DNA of 64,000 nt from Paragonimus westermani (lineage: Eukaryota; Platyhelminthes; Trematoda; Plagiorchiida; Troglotrematidae), in assembly GCA_008508345.1 (NCBI GenBank), contig QNGE01002392.1, positions 52,225 through 116,224 of the forward strand, in the 5' to 3' direction. Made by a program: the position numbers and the translations under genes. Shown piece after piece: positions 12,790-25,429 of this stretch (the stretch's first letter is position 1; each line of letters begins with the position of its first letter). The notes under the pieces were generated by a model. The model did not search any database. It worked only from the letters and a program-made list of their open reading frames with translations, and was not told the DNA's origin.

Positions 12790-15700
12790 GGAACCAAACA
12801 ATTAGCAACTCAATATAAGGGCAAGAACGTCATGAGTAAAAACGTACACAACACTCTAACACATTAGTATCACAGTTCTGATATAACAGCTGACCGACAG
12901 TGATGTGTGTAGTGGACAGCGACAAGTGTAAATCCGATTGAGACTGTTTTACGAAAACAAGGATGGAGTATTCAATTGAACGCCGTTCACCTCAGCACTG
13001 GTCGATGTTCGACATCTCATGGTTTTCGACCAGCTGTTTTTGACTCGATGAATCGGATGAAGAGGGGAGGCTGAATTAATAGTGGCATGAATCCACGAGA
13101 TATGCCACCGTTGCGCTGATGAGTCTTTCAGTGATTCACGTCGGATGCTGCTCACGGACATGTCCAGATAAGCATCAGACCACGTGACCAACTTACCTAG
13201 TTCTTCGGTAACAAATAAACATGCATACACAAAAGGACATCTTGGCACATAATATGCAGACTGGGAGTTCAGAAGTGAATTAGCTGTTCCAATTTCGATG
13301 GGTGTGTGAGGATATCTAGTTTGTTTTCAACAATATTGACACAAATATTCAGACGTTTTCTAGTGAGGTATTTTTGGCCGAGGATTATTTCTCCATGATG
13401 ATATGACTTGGTGCGATCAGAAGGCGACAGGCGACAAAGAAGTGGCGTCATCGATCGGTCTGTAGGTGTTCACAAGCCCATCTACCTTACACGTGTACCA
13501 TATGGTTAACTACACTACGTAACAGAACACTCGTGACCTCCGTGGTTCGCCAGGTGCTAGCCAATAACAACTGGAAACCAGTCCTCTGTGTGAAGGCAGG
13601 CATGTTCAACAATCCCAGATTGCCCTGATGCCTGATGCACATTGGTGTTCATGTGGTTACTGACTACATGATTCCTATTTAACATTTACTGCATAAGTCG
13701 GTATAATGTTGTATGTAAGATAAATCGAAATGCTCCCTAGAGATACATGTGCAAGGAACTGGCTCAGACTTTGTCGTTCCAACTGCAGCGTGACTTAGGT
13801 GACTTGACTAGTAGCCTTATATCGTTTTAGCACTTACGTCAACCGTGACCGTAAGGTTTATAATGCATGAGAAATTGAACGGATCATGCAAAGTCAGAAC
13901 GGTGCATATAAACCAAAGTAGTGAATCCGAAATTCAAAATTGGTATAAGAAATCGTTCATCAACGTGAATGCATGTTGCTTTTGAGAACCTAAGTGCGGG
14001 TACAGTCACGCATTCAAAAAAAGTGCAATCGATTTTAAAACATTATCCCCGATAAAGTTACAGAACTTTGCAGCAATCAGATTGGTTCGTAATTTCTCTT
14101 TTTTTTAACTGGTCAGCTAACTCTAATGTGAGCACTCGACCGTAGGCCAAGGACTTCTCTCACCGCTTTGAAATCTCTCTATTTGTTCCCATGGATATAT
14201 ATCCCGCAACGTGAACGCATCACTCCTCTTCACTTAAATTCGGACAACAGCTAACATTTTTATCATATTGGCTCACTGTTTCAACCCGGATAATTTCACA
14301 AACTTCTGAATCGTAGTGCAAAATTCAAAGCGAAAGTTTCAATTCATTCTGGGTTACCGCTAGTCGAGAAGAGGGATAGATTAACTTTGTTGGTTTGTTG
14401 TGTTGGTTCGCACCTATTCAGTATCAGGTATCTTTTGATCACCTCAACTTAGAATAAACAAATCATCTGATGTTCCACGGCTTATTGGTTACACCTCAAC
14501 TATAGTCTGCCGGTGTATTCAATCATTATCTCAGTTGAGGTGATGGATTGTTTGAAATAGTCAGTATTCATCAGATCAACTTGCATTGACAATGTTAAGT
14601 AGTATGCCAAAGATGCGTTTGTATACACGATAGCCAACCGTGGTGTTGAGCCACAAGCAGCAAGAACAATTTAATTTACTTATGACTCAGTTAGGAGTGG
14701 CTTCATTTTAAATAAAATCACGTGAATAAGGTCAAAGTAACGCCTGCAATGTCAGAGATGAAGTGTTTTATCGGAACATCGGTTCTGGTGTTGTATGACT
14801 GGGGTCAGATTGAGAACTAAAAGTTCAATCGAATCAAACGCTTTCTGCACATACAGAATCAGCAGACAGCGGAGGGTACGTTGCCAAATATATTTTGTTC
14901 ACGCAAACCAATTAAACAAATGATGATTGCAGCGGTGTACACAATTAATCGAGGTGAAATGAGGCAAATCATAGAGGTTTGAAGTAAAGATCACAATACC
15001 AATATAAACTATTTCAAATGTAGTCAAGTAAGAGTTATCGAACCTGTGTTTATCTTAGTCAGCTTTCACTGATGTAGCAAAGTAGACCTACAGCATCATA
15101 TTTCGGTCGCGAGTATGAGTCCCAAAGCGATTTTTTTCTGACTTCTGCATTTTTTGACTCAGGGCGATTTGAAGCTGACTCTGGTTGATTCTAGTCTAAT
15201 CAACGGTTGAGAGTATTCCACATATATTAAGATTGCTGGAAAATGTTGTTGAAGATGATAACAGATCACCCAATGAAAATCTGTTTGCCACATTGTACTC
15301 CAGATTTCTCATTACTTACCACCTACTGGATCGATTTACGATAAGTCCGCCTAGAATATTCGCTTTTGTCCAACCGATATTTATTGGATGCAAAGCAATC
15401 TATTTACAAATTAGTCTTAACCTTACTCACACAATATTGCTAGTTAAGGGAGAACAGATTGTCATGATTCTGTAATATTGTATAGACTCGAAGAAGTGAT
15501 GATTAACACGCCTAAGCCAGGGAGGCTGAACTGGAAATGTTATTATTGGGGAGATTTAGATCAGAGAAATTTTGTGAATTAAATCAGCGGATATTAAATT
15601 ATCTTGTCAAATGGGTTGCAGATTGTAACCAACATTTGATTAAACGCGTTGATCCTTTCAGTCATGGACATTTATAAGAAAATAAACACTGAATTATATA

Positions 15701-17580
15701 CCGAACACAGTATTTTGCCAATTTGAGCTCCGCTAATATCCTTCGAGTAAGGCTTCCAATTTGTGCACAGTTCCATGTTCTGTATCACTGAGCTGCACGA
15801 TACACAATGATTATAGTATTTGCCTCTTACTAGTATAACCGCCTTCTTATATTAAGCATCGTTGCTCAAAAAGCTACTGACATGTTAAATAGGCAATTGG
15901 TTTTGACCGAATTGAGGAAACGTTATGTCAAGCTACCTGAAAAAAGATAACGAGAACATTATTAAGTGTGCTATCTGAATAACTGAAAACCAAATTATTG
16001 CTAATGAGCTAAAGTGATCTGGTGCTTGAATGAACCAAGCCAAATGAGGTCAGATGAGGTAGTGACCCAAATTTCCCCAAGTAAACAATTCAGTCGAAGT
16101 CTAGCTCCTCGTTTTGGCAAATCTAAACATTAATATTAAAGCAGAGCATGGATTAAACCGGTATTTGGTGATTATTTACCAAAAACATTGTAAATCATCT
16201 CTCTGGATTGAAAAAACATGATCAATTTTATGACGTACGTAGGCAACTTTGCTTTGTTTCTATGTAACTTCCCCAGACCGGAAGTTTACTTTGAGAAATG
16301 TTAGATGATTTTTTCAGTGCAACATGCACGACAGTATACAATGACAAATCAGGTGCTCCAACGTTTGCGTTCACTCACACTACGATAGATACACGGATTA
16401 GAATTCATTCGACAAAGTTTCACAATCAAAAGTTCTCATCTATTTATTCGCGTTAGTCGTTATCCTTCAAAGAACAAGTTTGCAAACGATAGAACACTTG
16501 AAACTATTCGGGCCTGATAGTGTGTTAATGATACATACCTGGACGTTCTTGTGAAAAGTAACAGTCACTGTTCAGTTGTAATTCCATTTCTTAGAATACA
16601 ACTATGCCGCGAAATATATGCCATGCTTCATACGTTCCACGTAGTTCTGGCTGGTAAGTAAGTCTTGAATCAACCACTGAAAATACAATTCCTAAATGAG
16701 TTAAAGCCAGCAGTAGATAGTGTCGAGAACTTCTGCAACTAGTTTGTCGCCATTTTTGGCATCCACGTAAGCACAGGGATTTCAGATCTCGGAGTTGGTG
16801 ACAATTGTTAAATTCGTGATCTGTTTAGTTTCTTTACCAGCAAGACAGGGAAATGACTTCTGAGGAGTTGGAAACAGGTGTTTCCCCAAATAAATCTGTG
16901 GAATAAGTCAACGCTGAGGTCGACTGAACAGATTTTAATAAGGTAGGCAGAGAAGAGCGCTAGAGAGGTACATTCTGACCAAAAGGAACACATGGCTAAG
17001 ATGAAGAACCTTCTTTAAGGTATCGGCAAACTTTGGCAGGACAAAATGACCGATAACCCAGAAAGATGTCTGGAGAGTACTTTGGAAACTTCTTAAAATA
17101 CATTTCATAGACAAGACAAGTGCAAGCTTTGTGTCGATCTGTGATACGTTAGATATGGCCTCCATCACGACGTTAAAATAAACCAGCTTAATATCAGTCT
17201 CTCGGATGAAGGTGCAGCTATTTTCAAAAACAAAATCCTACCGTCTTTGCTGGTTCCAGTCTAGATACCAGGCCAACCATGTAAGTAAAACGGGACAACA
17301 GTTGGGCAGGTGCGTATTCAAAAATGTTTCAGCCTGATATGTAGGAAAAATTGAACAGACCCCGTTGTTGCGCAACAAGTACGTTGCCAAATGCCAGCAC
17401 CAGCAATCTCACGTTAATTTCTGATCACTAAACATAGGACCACTTCTACTCATGCCTGCACAATCATGGACGTAGCCAACAACCGACGACTGCCCCACTT
17501 TGTTGTTATTCTCACATTGTAAGCATTATTCCGCCAAAAAGTATGGTCATCAATGAGAAACCGTGGTGATAAGTGAATTT
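12790..17580. other. Long stretch with no recognised gene
   Basis: Stop-dense on both strands. Frames such as 12949-13248 minus, 15233-15475 plus and 16808-17168 minus have no recognisable motif. The sequence around 14.1-15.2 kb is especially closed. I see nothing assignable. Confidence 0.55.
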
Positions 17581-17585
17581 CACTG

Positions 17586-17640
17586 TTTGTGTGTGCGTCC
17601 CTTGTTTTGTGTGTATGAGTTGTGCGTGTGTGTGTGTGGT
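17586..17640. repeat. Degenerate GT microsatellite
   Basis: GT/TG dinucleotides dominate this segment, with a pure run at about 17622-17639 and interruptions before it. A simple-sequence repeat, likely polymorphic between individuals. Confidence 0.75.
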
Positions 17641-18011
17641 CACACCTTCCTCACTAATTTTGCTCGATCGTGCTGTATAAACACCAAAATTACAGTGTGT
17701 ACCTGATAAGATGCAACAAAGTCTTTGAACAATAAATTTGCGCAGCCTGTTTTTGACTTCCGCTTACAAGCTTCTTTCGAGAAACAACTGTTTACTCTTT
17801 ATAAAACACGTATTGTTTCAACCAGCACAGTGTCCAACCATATGCAATCTGAGCGCAATTACTAGCTGTGTGATACTTGCAGAAATCGATTTATAGGATG
17901 ACATAAAAATCCAGTTAACTTCACCATCCGCGCCAACTGCCTTTTGCAGATTATATCCATAGTATCCAGTTACGGTTTTGAAGATCCAATCCTTAAATAT
18001 TCTGTATTTAC

Positions 18012-18204
18012 CTGTAACAAAAATATTCTTTGTGACAACTCCGATAATCAAAATGGTGACCACAGTTTTTGGAATGGTAGTGATTATGCTGCAGGAGAAC
18101 ACAGGTGTTGCAGATGCTCGCATTCTGAAGGCATCAGGATCACAAAAATCGGAATTATCACATGAAACTCCCGCATTAAAACAACACATTCCGAAAGGGA
18201 AATA
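18012..18204 (-). CDS. Candidate internal exon: Cys-rich segment then a hydrophobic helix
   Basis: On the minus strand a pyrimidine-rich acceptor (…TTTCCACCTTAG) precedes a 193-nt open segment that ends at a strong donor (CAG followed by GTAAAT). The encoded peptide starts with an FPFGMCCF-type segment, has Cys at four close positions (CC, then two more within 11 residues), and continues into a hydrophobic stretch (TVVTILIIGVV) long enough to be a transmembrane helix. This order, extracellular Cys cluster then membrane helix, would suit a surface protein, but no family is recognisable. The open frame happens to continue past the donor to 17818, so splicing is not forced by a stop. No neighbouring exon was found. 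Confidence 0.3.
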
Positions 18205-18214
18205 CTAAGGTGGA

Positions 18215-20200
18215 AACACTTTCAAACGTTTCTGATGATTGACCATGAAAATTTGAAACAGGAAAATTTACTGTTCCTGCCAAGACTAATTGCAAAACAT
18301 TGATGAAAGACTTTTTGAATGTCGCGCCTTATTCCGTGCCGCACCTCAGGTCTTGTCTCAGCTCGTGTGGTTTTTCAAGATTGCGAAAAAACCTTCAAAT
18401 TGTTCCCACGAGTGTCGGCACGGGCCCTAACTAAGAGATTTTTCATATAACTATGTGTCTGAAACTTTCTTTCAACATTTTCTCGGAAAGAGGGTCTTAC
18501 CTTTAGGTGTGCGGCTTATTTACATTCCGTCATTTTCAATGGGCACACAACCCTGACGTTCCAGTATGTGATACCTTTTGCCATAAATTATTCCGACTTG
18601 AGGGTTTTCACTTAGAATTTACCACCAAATGTTTTCACCGGAAATTATATGGTATCGAAACCAGAGGCAACGATTAAGTCACAATATGTTGGCGATTTTG
18701 AGTTCTCATAGACATCTTGAATAGATGGCGTTTATTCATGCTATTGAAGCTTGAAAATGTTACACATGGAATATACTAATGATCTACATGCCAGAGGTGT
18801 TCGCGTGACCACTGTTCTGAAGTCTGAGAGAGCTGAAAGGTAAGCACCCTCAACTCAGTTCTCCCAAATCTAATTCATAAGTCAATAAGAAAAGAAAAAT
18901 CATGATGGATTGTCGGTCCGGGCATAAGCGTTTTTTACATTATAAATCCTACAATTACTGCAGAAAACGATTTTTCACGACGTTCATGCAATTACTCTTC
19001 CGTGCATAAGAGAAAAAACAATTTCTTAATACTGTAAAGAAAATCATTACGTTGATTTTATGTGTACATCAATTTTCAAAACGATTATTGCCTGGACCAG
19101 CAGAAAAACAATACCCGTCAAACTAATGTCACTGGTGAGTCCTGTCTAACAACAGCAAGCAATTTGGTGGCAACATGCCAGAGGATACCCAACACCCGGT
19201 CTTCACGGGCTCATTCTAACTGTTATTCCTGTCAGTAGAATTGCCAATTTTGCGTACCGACACAAATCATCGCAATTCGCAGATGGCCATCTATCCAGTC
19301 AACATTATTACAACTTCCAAATCCACGTGATCAGTAATAAGCTTATGACGATGTATAACGTTGTATCACTTCGTTTGTAGTCGTTGGTTTTAAAATTTTG
19401 TCTTCCTGCTCTCATCTAGAAGGCTTAACGCGTGCTTTCACTTTCTATTATCACTAATCAGTCAATAGATCATAAAGCTGCTTGTAGAACTATCTCGGCA
19501 GGCGTGCTAATTTTCTGAATGGCAAAGGTTCAAACAGCACATCAATTTTATTTAAAATCAAAGATTTCCAAATGTCGTTTTTACTGTTCTTAACCTAGCT
19601 TAAGTTTACGCATGAATTTTTCTATATAATTTTCCGGTTCTTGTGTGGTTGAACTCAACTGTACACTAGAGGAAAGTAGACGAATGAGCATCCAACAGCA
19701 AAGAGATCTTGCTTTAAATGTATTCGATACGTCGAGAGATATTCACTATTCATATCTACCACTTCCTCACTGAACGAAGTAAGCTACCGTTACACTTGAG
19801 TGTCACGATGTGAAGTCTGTTTCACTACTCACATGCAAGGTCCATTAACGTGGTTATCATCATACAGAATGGTAAACGAAAATCAAAATTACCTATCCTG
19901 AAAACTCGTTTGACCTAATGATTAACTAGTCAATTACATTGAAGGCCACTCCGGCTGTCCATGTCGCGGTTTCTTGTAAGGTACTAGGTCATTCTCTGCA
20001 GCCTTTAGCCGTTTCATGAAAACGACGTTTTAGCCCGTTTCAGACGAGTGGAAGAAAATGTTTCGCGAACTGTTATTGCTTTGTTTTTGATCCACCAGCG
20101 GCTGTTCCTAACGTGTACTTTGGTAAGCAAAAAGAAAATAATTGACAGAAAATAACTTTCATTCGGAGACCAAGACAGATTTTTAGTGATGGCATTTACG
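18215..20200. other. Stretch with no recognised gene
   Basis: There is no open frame worth noting on either strand over nearly 2 kb, and no repeat or RNA gene was recognised. Confidence 0.6.
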
Positions 20201-20206
20201 ATGGCT

Positions 20207-20233
20207 GTATGAGGTTACATTGTATGAGGTTAC
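20207..20233 (+). repeat. 13-bp tandem duplication
   Basis: TGTATGAGGTTAC occurs twice, at 20207-20219 and 20221-20233, separated by one base. A small local duplication with no implied function. Confidence 0.6.
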
Positions 20234-20289
20234 TTGCTCTCTGGTTGTCCGGGCAGATACATTTTTGAGCGGACATCGAGAACAGGCCG

Positions 20290-20390
20290 CCTTTATCGTG
20301 TGATTGTCGGTAGGGACTCAAACCAGCATGAAACATTTTACAGTTTAACCACGTGAAATCACTTTACTGGTAAGCTGACTGGAGGTGCGC
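20290..20390 (-). mobile_element. tRNA-like short repeat (SINE head), minus strand
   Basis: Read on minus, a box A-like segment (CACGTGGTTAAACTG) is followed about 20 nt later by GGTTTGAGTCC, a good match to the pol III box B consensus. The arm around box B does not fold as a full tRNA and there is no acceptor stem, so this is not a tRNA gene. It resembles the head of a tRNA-derived SINE. The same box B, GGTTTGAGTCC, recurs near 34.05 kb. Confidence 0.4.
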
Positions 20391-20399
20391 GCATAACCC

Positions 20400-22040
20400 A
20401 CAAAGCATCATCGTGGTAACCTCTTTGGCTCCTCTCTGTCTCACTGGGTTCAGTTTACTTAACTCAGTGTTTGCTTTTAATCTATAACGTGATAGTGAGT
20501 TACACAAATACATGAATATGCATTTAGAAGTAAAAGTTAATAAGCACGTTCATCGTCAGAGATTGTGCGACACGGACACACTGACTGCTGACCTTAGCTT
20601 TTGCAACGTTCGCTGAATGACGGCTCACGTTGTAATGACTAGCTCTTTAAGAACCCACAACTGGCTTAAGTGTTTTCCTCTGGGTATGTTTGTATGCCTG
20701 ACGAGGAAAGTGGATTCCTATTGCCAGTGAACACTGTGGATAAACAAACTTCTTCACAACCGTTTTACAATTGCAATTATGTATGTTTTGTTCAGTAGAA
20801 CAGCAGATAATCGAAAATCGAAAAACAATATCACCACAGTCATTGGGCAAAACCACGGCTATTTTTTCACTCATCAACTTACTGAATTTCTCGGTTGCGC
20901 AAGGTAATTTTGAAAATATCATTCAAATTCAATGGCCAAAAGACATGGGGCGGACCTGAACTACGTTGTGGTTTTCACTCCCTCATTAGCTCTAAGTTGA
21001 CGGCAAACTTGGGTCATACACCTTATTGAAGGTAACAAAGATTCCGATCATAGCACATTTGCGAGTAATATAAAATTTCGCTGTATAATTTCCCATCGAA
21101 ACTATTCAAATAACAATCGGCATGCAACCTGAACATCAATAATTTAGTATGTCTCACAATCCTCCCTGGCTGTCACTGTTAAATCCAAAATGTACGATCG
21201 GTTGACGCCTAGGTTAAACCAGTCGAGTACAGTTGGAATAAACCGTACTCGGGCCTTAAAGCTTTTGACCATGACATGAGGCATTTTACTGTTTTAAACC
21301 ATTCACATAATCGACGCTGCGGAACTTTTCAATCCGATGTGGATTACGTCTATCTACAGTGAGGGGTTTAAACAAACTGCTTTTACATTACAATAAACGC
21401 TTATTAGGAAAGAGGTCGACCGGTTGGACGTCTCGTTTAGTATTCTCATAGTGTTCCCCATCAGATTTTCACACAGACCACATTTAACCGATAGGTCCAA
21501 AAATGGCGAAATTTAGCCTTAAAATGTCGGTTTAAGGGTAAAATGCCATAAAAAGAACAATCAGCATTTTCTACGCATGTGGCACCGTACAATACAAAAC
21601 CTGACATTTCTGTACAAGCCGTATTTATTCCCATTGAACAAGTGTGAACAAGTTCTAATGCAATCACTAGTTTTTGTTTACATACATAACGACTTCAGAC
21701 TACTCAGTATGAACAACTTTATGTTAATGAGCTACATCTGTAACATCGTCTTTATTGCTTAGTTGCCCTGGAGCAAGAAATTCAACGAACACCGGTTTGT
21801 TCGGCTTCTCTTCAAACGACTGGTGGTTATAATGTAGCAAAAGAGAGAAATCAATCAATCAGTAAAATGAATGAAAGCATTCGCGCAATCAGTTGAACTG
21901 AGCTTTGCGAAAGGCCTGTGATCAACTGGAAACCGTTTTTAGTAATCACATTTTGGTTGTGACTCGGGTGTTCCTAGAGCTAGCACTGAGACTGAAGTAC
22001 AGAATTTTCACCAAACGCCCATAGTGGTTACTTAAAAGCT
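20400..22040. other. Stretch with no recognised gene
   Basis: Open frames 20647-20922 minus and 21461-21762 on both strands have no recognisable domain. The segment lies just upstream of the decayed Penelope-like element. The 5' reverse-transcriptase part of that element could not be read here, so the element appears 5'-truncated. Confidence 0.45.
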
Positions 22041-22049
22041 ACCCCCGAT

Positions 22050-23020
22050 TTGTGAGGTTTCGAACAATCAAACATTTTTCAAAAACTGGCACATTAGTTC
22101 ACAGTCGTTCTAAACAGGTAGTAGATAACCTAGTACAGCGCCTGACTAACTGTCATCTTACTATGAAAGTTAGTTGTGAATGTGAGTTCAACAACTGCCT
22201 CCCATTTCTGTATATCCTAATAAGTCGTCGGAAAGATGGCTCGATTAGAATTGTTCATAGGAGACCCACGTAGTCAGGTCAATACCTGGAATTCGATAGC
22301 TTCACACAGGTCCAACAAAACCGAAAACTACTAGTACTCTGTTCACACAAGCAAGGCAAATCTGTATTCACGACAGCCCTGCGGAAAAACTAGATCCCAT
22401 TAGTTGTGTCCCACAAAAAACGGTTACCCCTGAAGATTCATAGATAGGCACGATGGACAAAAAGTACCACCCGAAGAGGTGGTCACTGCAGAGAAAAGAG
22501 GGTGGTCTATATAGAGCTACTTTTCAGGGGTGATCATATAATGCATCAATTAACACACCGTTTGAGAATCTCAATTGGGCGAACTCTCGGTGCAACTGAA
22601 CTCCGTGTAATCGCTTCGTCTCAGAAGTGACCAGTGCTTTCAATCACAAGAAGTCAGCCTATCGGCGCCGTTTTACATTGTGTTTATTAATTTGTATGTA
22701 ACTGCGAAGAACGTTGCATATTCAGAACCGAGAGGTTCTTGAGCTCCATAACAAGGCAAAGACTACTTAAATACATGCAGATGTCCCTGTTATCTGAGTA
22801 AGGCAGTGTTGCTGAAACGCGTAAAAAGGCAGTTTCTTCAGTTGCTAGACACGTCCTGACCACCTGTCAAGCTATCGATCCAACTTGCACATTCAGAATC
22901 CTGTTACACGCTTCTAACCTGAGATTTCAACGGGTTTCCTGAAGCAGTTGCAATCAATCGACTCGAACCACCTTCCTTTGTCATGAAACAACAGTTTGTA
23001 AACTTGGCCCTTGCTTAAAC
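22050..23020 (+). pseudogene. Decayed Penelope-like element, RT thumb to GIY-YIG endonuclease (copy 2)
   Basis: Penelope-like elements encode a reverse transcriptase followed by a GIY-YIG endonuclease. This copy keeps the C-terminal half. A frame at about 22060-22270 gives the post-catalytic RT segment (…TNCHLTMKVSCECEFNN, then LPFL at about 22199-22210 and RRKDGSIR). GQYL (22277-22288) and ALRKN follow after a TAG at 22271 where Trp is usual. The linker (…LLFRGD) leads into the Y-x-F-x-C-x-C signature (22677-22703, one stop), then RTER (22724-22735). Next comes the conserved C-terminal stretch with SVARHVLTTCQAIDP and CTFRILLHAS. At least five in-frame stops make it non-functional. The catalytic RT motif region is not recognisable and the 5' part is missing. 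The minus-strand frame at 22914-23144 is only its shadow. Identification is by motif order read by eye. Confidence 0.72.
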
Positions 23021-23029
23021 TTAATCGGC

Positions 23030-25190
23030 TCGGGCTAATTGACTGAGTTGAATCGGAACTTGCAAACAAAATAAGCTCGTGTATATTTGTACGTTCTTCC
23101 ACGAAGAGGTTGAGCAACGCGTACCAATAAACCAATGATCCCAAATATTCAAAACAAGTTTGGATCGCAATGCCACGGTACTACTGAACAAATTATCAAA
23201 GTGAATATTCAGACAACCTCAACAGTGTCGATCGACAGATCGTTTTCAGGGAATGGGTTACAATTTGTTGCTGAACGGGCTAAATATGAACCATAATCAC
23301 ACAATAGGGCATTCATACCCAAAAGAGCTCTTCCGAGTAGTCAACAGGTTCAAAACAATGGGGATTAGCCGAGCTTCAAAAAAGGGGTGCACGCACCACT
23401 CAACTAAAGTACAATGCTCGACAACCAGTTATTCGCACAACTATCAAATTGACGTGACAATACAAAATCGTCTAGGTCAAGGTCCAATTAGCGTCCACAA
23501 ACAGGGGAGGTTGAATGCAGAGGAGTGAATATTTAAGAGAATGGGGTTGGGTCGAATTTCCACATGATTGTAGTTCAAAAATTCGATACAATATTGTCAA
23601 ACAAAATTACGAAGTGGGTTAAAATACTAGGGTGGATGCATGGACCATGATTGTACGAACTCTCTCTTGAAGGTTAAAAATCAAAAGATGCCCTCTGACA
23701 TGCACTGCAAGCAAGACAACACCCTGAGTCGCTGAGTATTTATTGGTGCATTTCGCAGTCCAACTTGTCTAAGTGTGTCAGAAGTGACAACAATTATTAC
23801 GTAATACTTTCAATGTGGAGGACAACAGCAGATGACCGTTATCAAAGCAACCATGATGGTTGTCTCACAGGTGGTCCGTTTGTCGCTCGCGATCAATCAC
23901 CCATTCAACCAGGTGACCGTTGATTGTTGTCAGAAATTTTCGTCGCTATCCGGGTGTGTACAATCCAAAAAGTTGATTCCCTAGTCAGAATATTCAACTG
24001 GCCAGTCATAATGAGTGACAGAGATGGACGGTTACCTTCTTTTGGAAGGAATACGACTGTAGTTTAAAATGACTCAACCTCGGTTCTGCTAAACCAGGTA
24101 AAAAATTGATAGTCCTCACAAAACTTCACTTCATTGCGTGGATAAAATGATGACCTCATTACAATTTTTACTTTCAATTCGTGCTTCTTTTGTTACTTCT
24201 CGAGCAATTTTTGTAATGTCATGTTGAGTTGGCCTTCAGTGAGCGGATAACACAGTAGTATCTGACTTGCCTATGAGATCTTTCATTTAAAATTTATGTT
24301 AAAACTATACACCTTATCAATAAAGCGGAAAACTGGATCAACAACTAGTTAGTCGCAAAAACCAATCTCCAAGCACATGAATACGTATTCTCTTATTAAC
24401 CATCCACAAATTACATTCTTAGAGTTAGTACTTGTGCGAATGCATACATTGAATCGCAACAAAAAGTTTGCCATTTCAAATATTCAAAATCAACACCTTA
24501 TGAATACATAGAAGATCGTCACCAGCCGTGTTGTACTGACTGAAGAGTATACAGGTCAACCAAATATGACTATTTCATTCCAGAAAAACAGTAATTTTAT
24601 CAGCTTAACTCAACCCGAAATCCCAGGTTCTTCGGTCTATGGGGTGCTAAAGCACAGGGAAGCGTTTATGCTCGCGCTTTTCAGTACACTTTTGGTCGCA
24701 GAAAACTCTTGTTGGGCAGCTCACAATGTAAAGCCTAAATGGCTGACAAAAAATGACAGAATGATTCAATGAAGTTATTGGTTGCAATCGTCTCAGGAAC
24801 GAAGAATAAAAAAGAGGGAAACTCACTGAAGAAACATTCAACCAGATGTGTCTAGTCAATGACCAGTGATATTGAGCTGGAATGACGGTCAAGAAGCTTG
24901 TAATATAGGTCATATCTTGCGTGTGTGCTTTCCGAATAATGTTTTAAAACTCCCAACCGATTTAACTGATTTAACGACGCGCTCCAGTATGAACAGGTGG
25001 CAATTCTGAGGAGGTTTTTTCTGCAAAGTAACCAGCCTATCCCTTACTCATTTTCGGCGATTGACTGCGTAAACGCCTAACTTTGTTTAGTGGAAAGAAG
25101 TGTGCTAGTGGACGACAGGATTAGGATGACTTTGTAGGTGATAATTAGGGTCTTTATTGGGGCACTTGTAATTCATTGACAACTGACCTG
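23030..25190. other. Stretch with no recognised gene
   Basis: Frames at 23253-23528 and 24566-24772 plus, and 24647-24913 minus, are short and unrecognised, and the last two oppose one another. No repeat or RNA gene was identified. Confidence 0.5.
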
Positions 25191-25193
25191 TTT

Positions 25194-25401
25194 CTACCAG
25201 TCTCTGATGACAAGGCCCCATACGGCGTCTAGCGGTCCGTCTCTTAACACTTTCAACCACTGCCGAATCATTTCAAGATGAAGAGAATCAGCCTGCAAGT
25301 TTTTATCAGTTGTGGAGGCCGTCGGATCCACCACAGGGTGGAGGGCTGTTAAAATTTTACCTAAAAGATTCGGGGCTACATGTACCTCCTCTTTGTCGTG
25401 G
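25194..25401 (-). CDS. Candidate terminal exon of unknown protein
   Basis: On the minus strand an acceptor-like sequence (…GCATATTTTGCAG) is followed by about 69 codons ending at TAG. The predicted peptide is hydrophilic and balanced, including segments of the type HDKEEVHVAP and LHLEMIRQWLKVL. The second segment would form an amphipathic helix. No family is recognised and no upstream exon was found. A further GTAAAA donor-like site occurs 41 nt after the acceptor, so a much shorter exon is also possible. Confidence 0.25.
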
Positions 25402-25429
25402 CTGCAAAATATGCAAAACACAGATTACT

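Noticed and set aside
13114..13140. CTGATGAG motif suggesting a hammerhead
   Set aside because: No GAAA and no helix II closing pairs in the expected place.
22914..23144. Minus-strand 76-codon frame
   Set aside because: Antisense shadow of the C-terminal part of the Penelope-like pseudogene.
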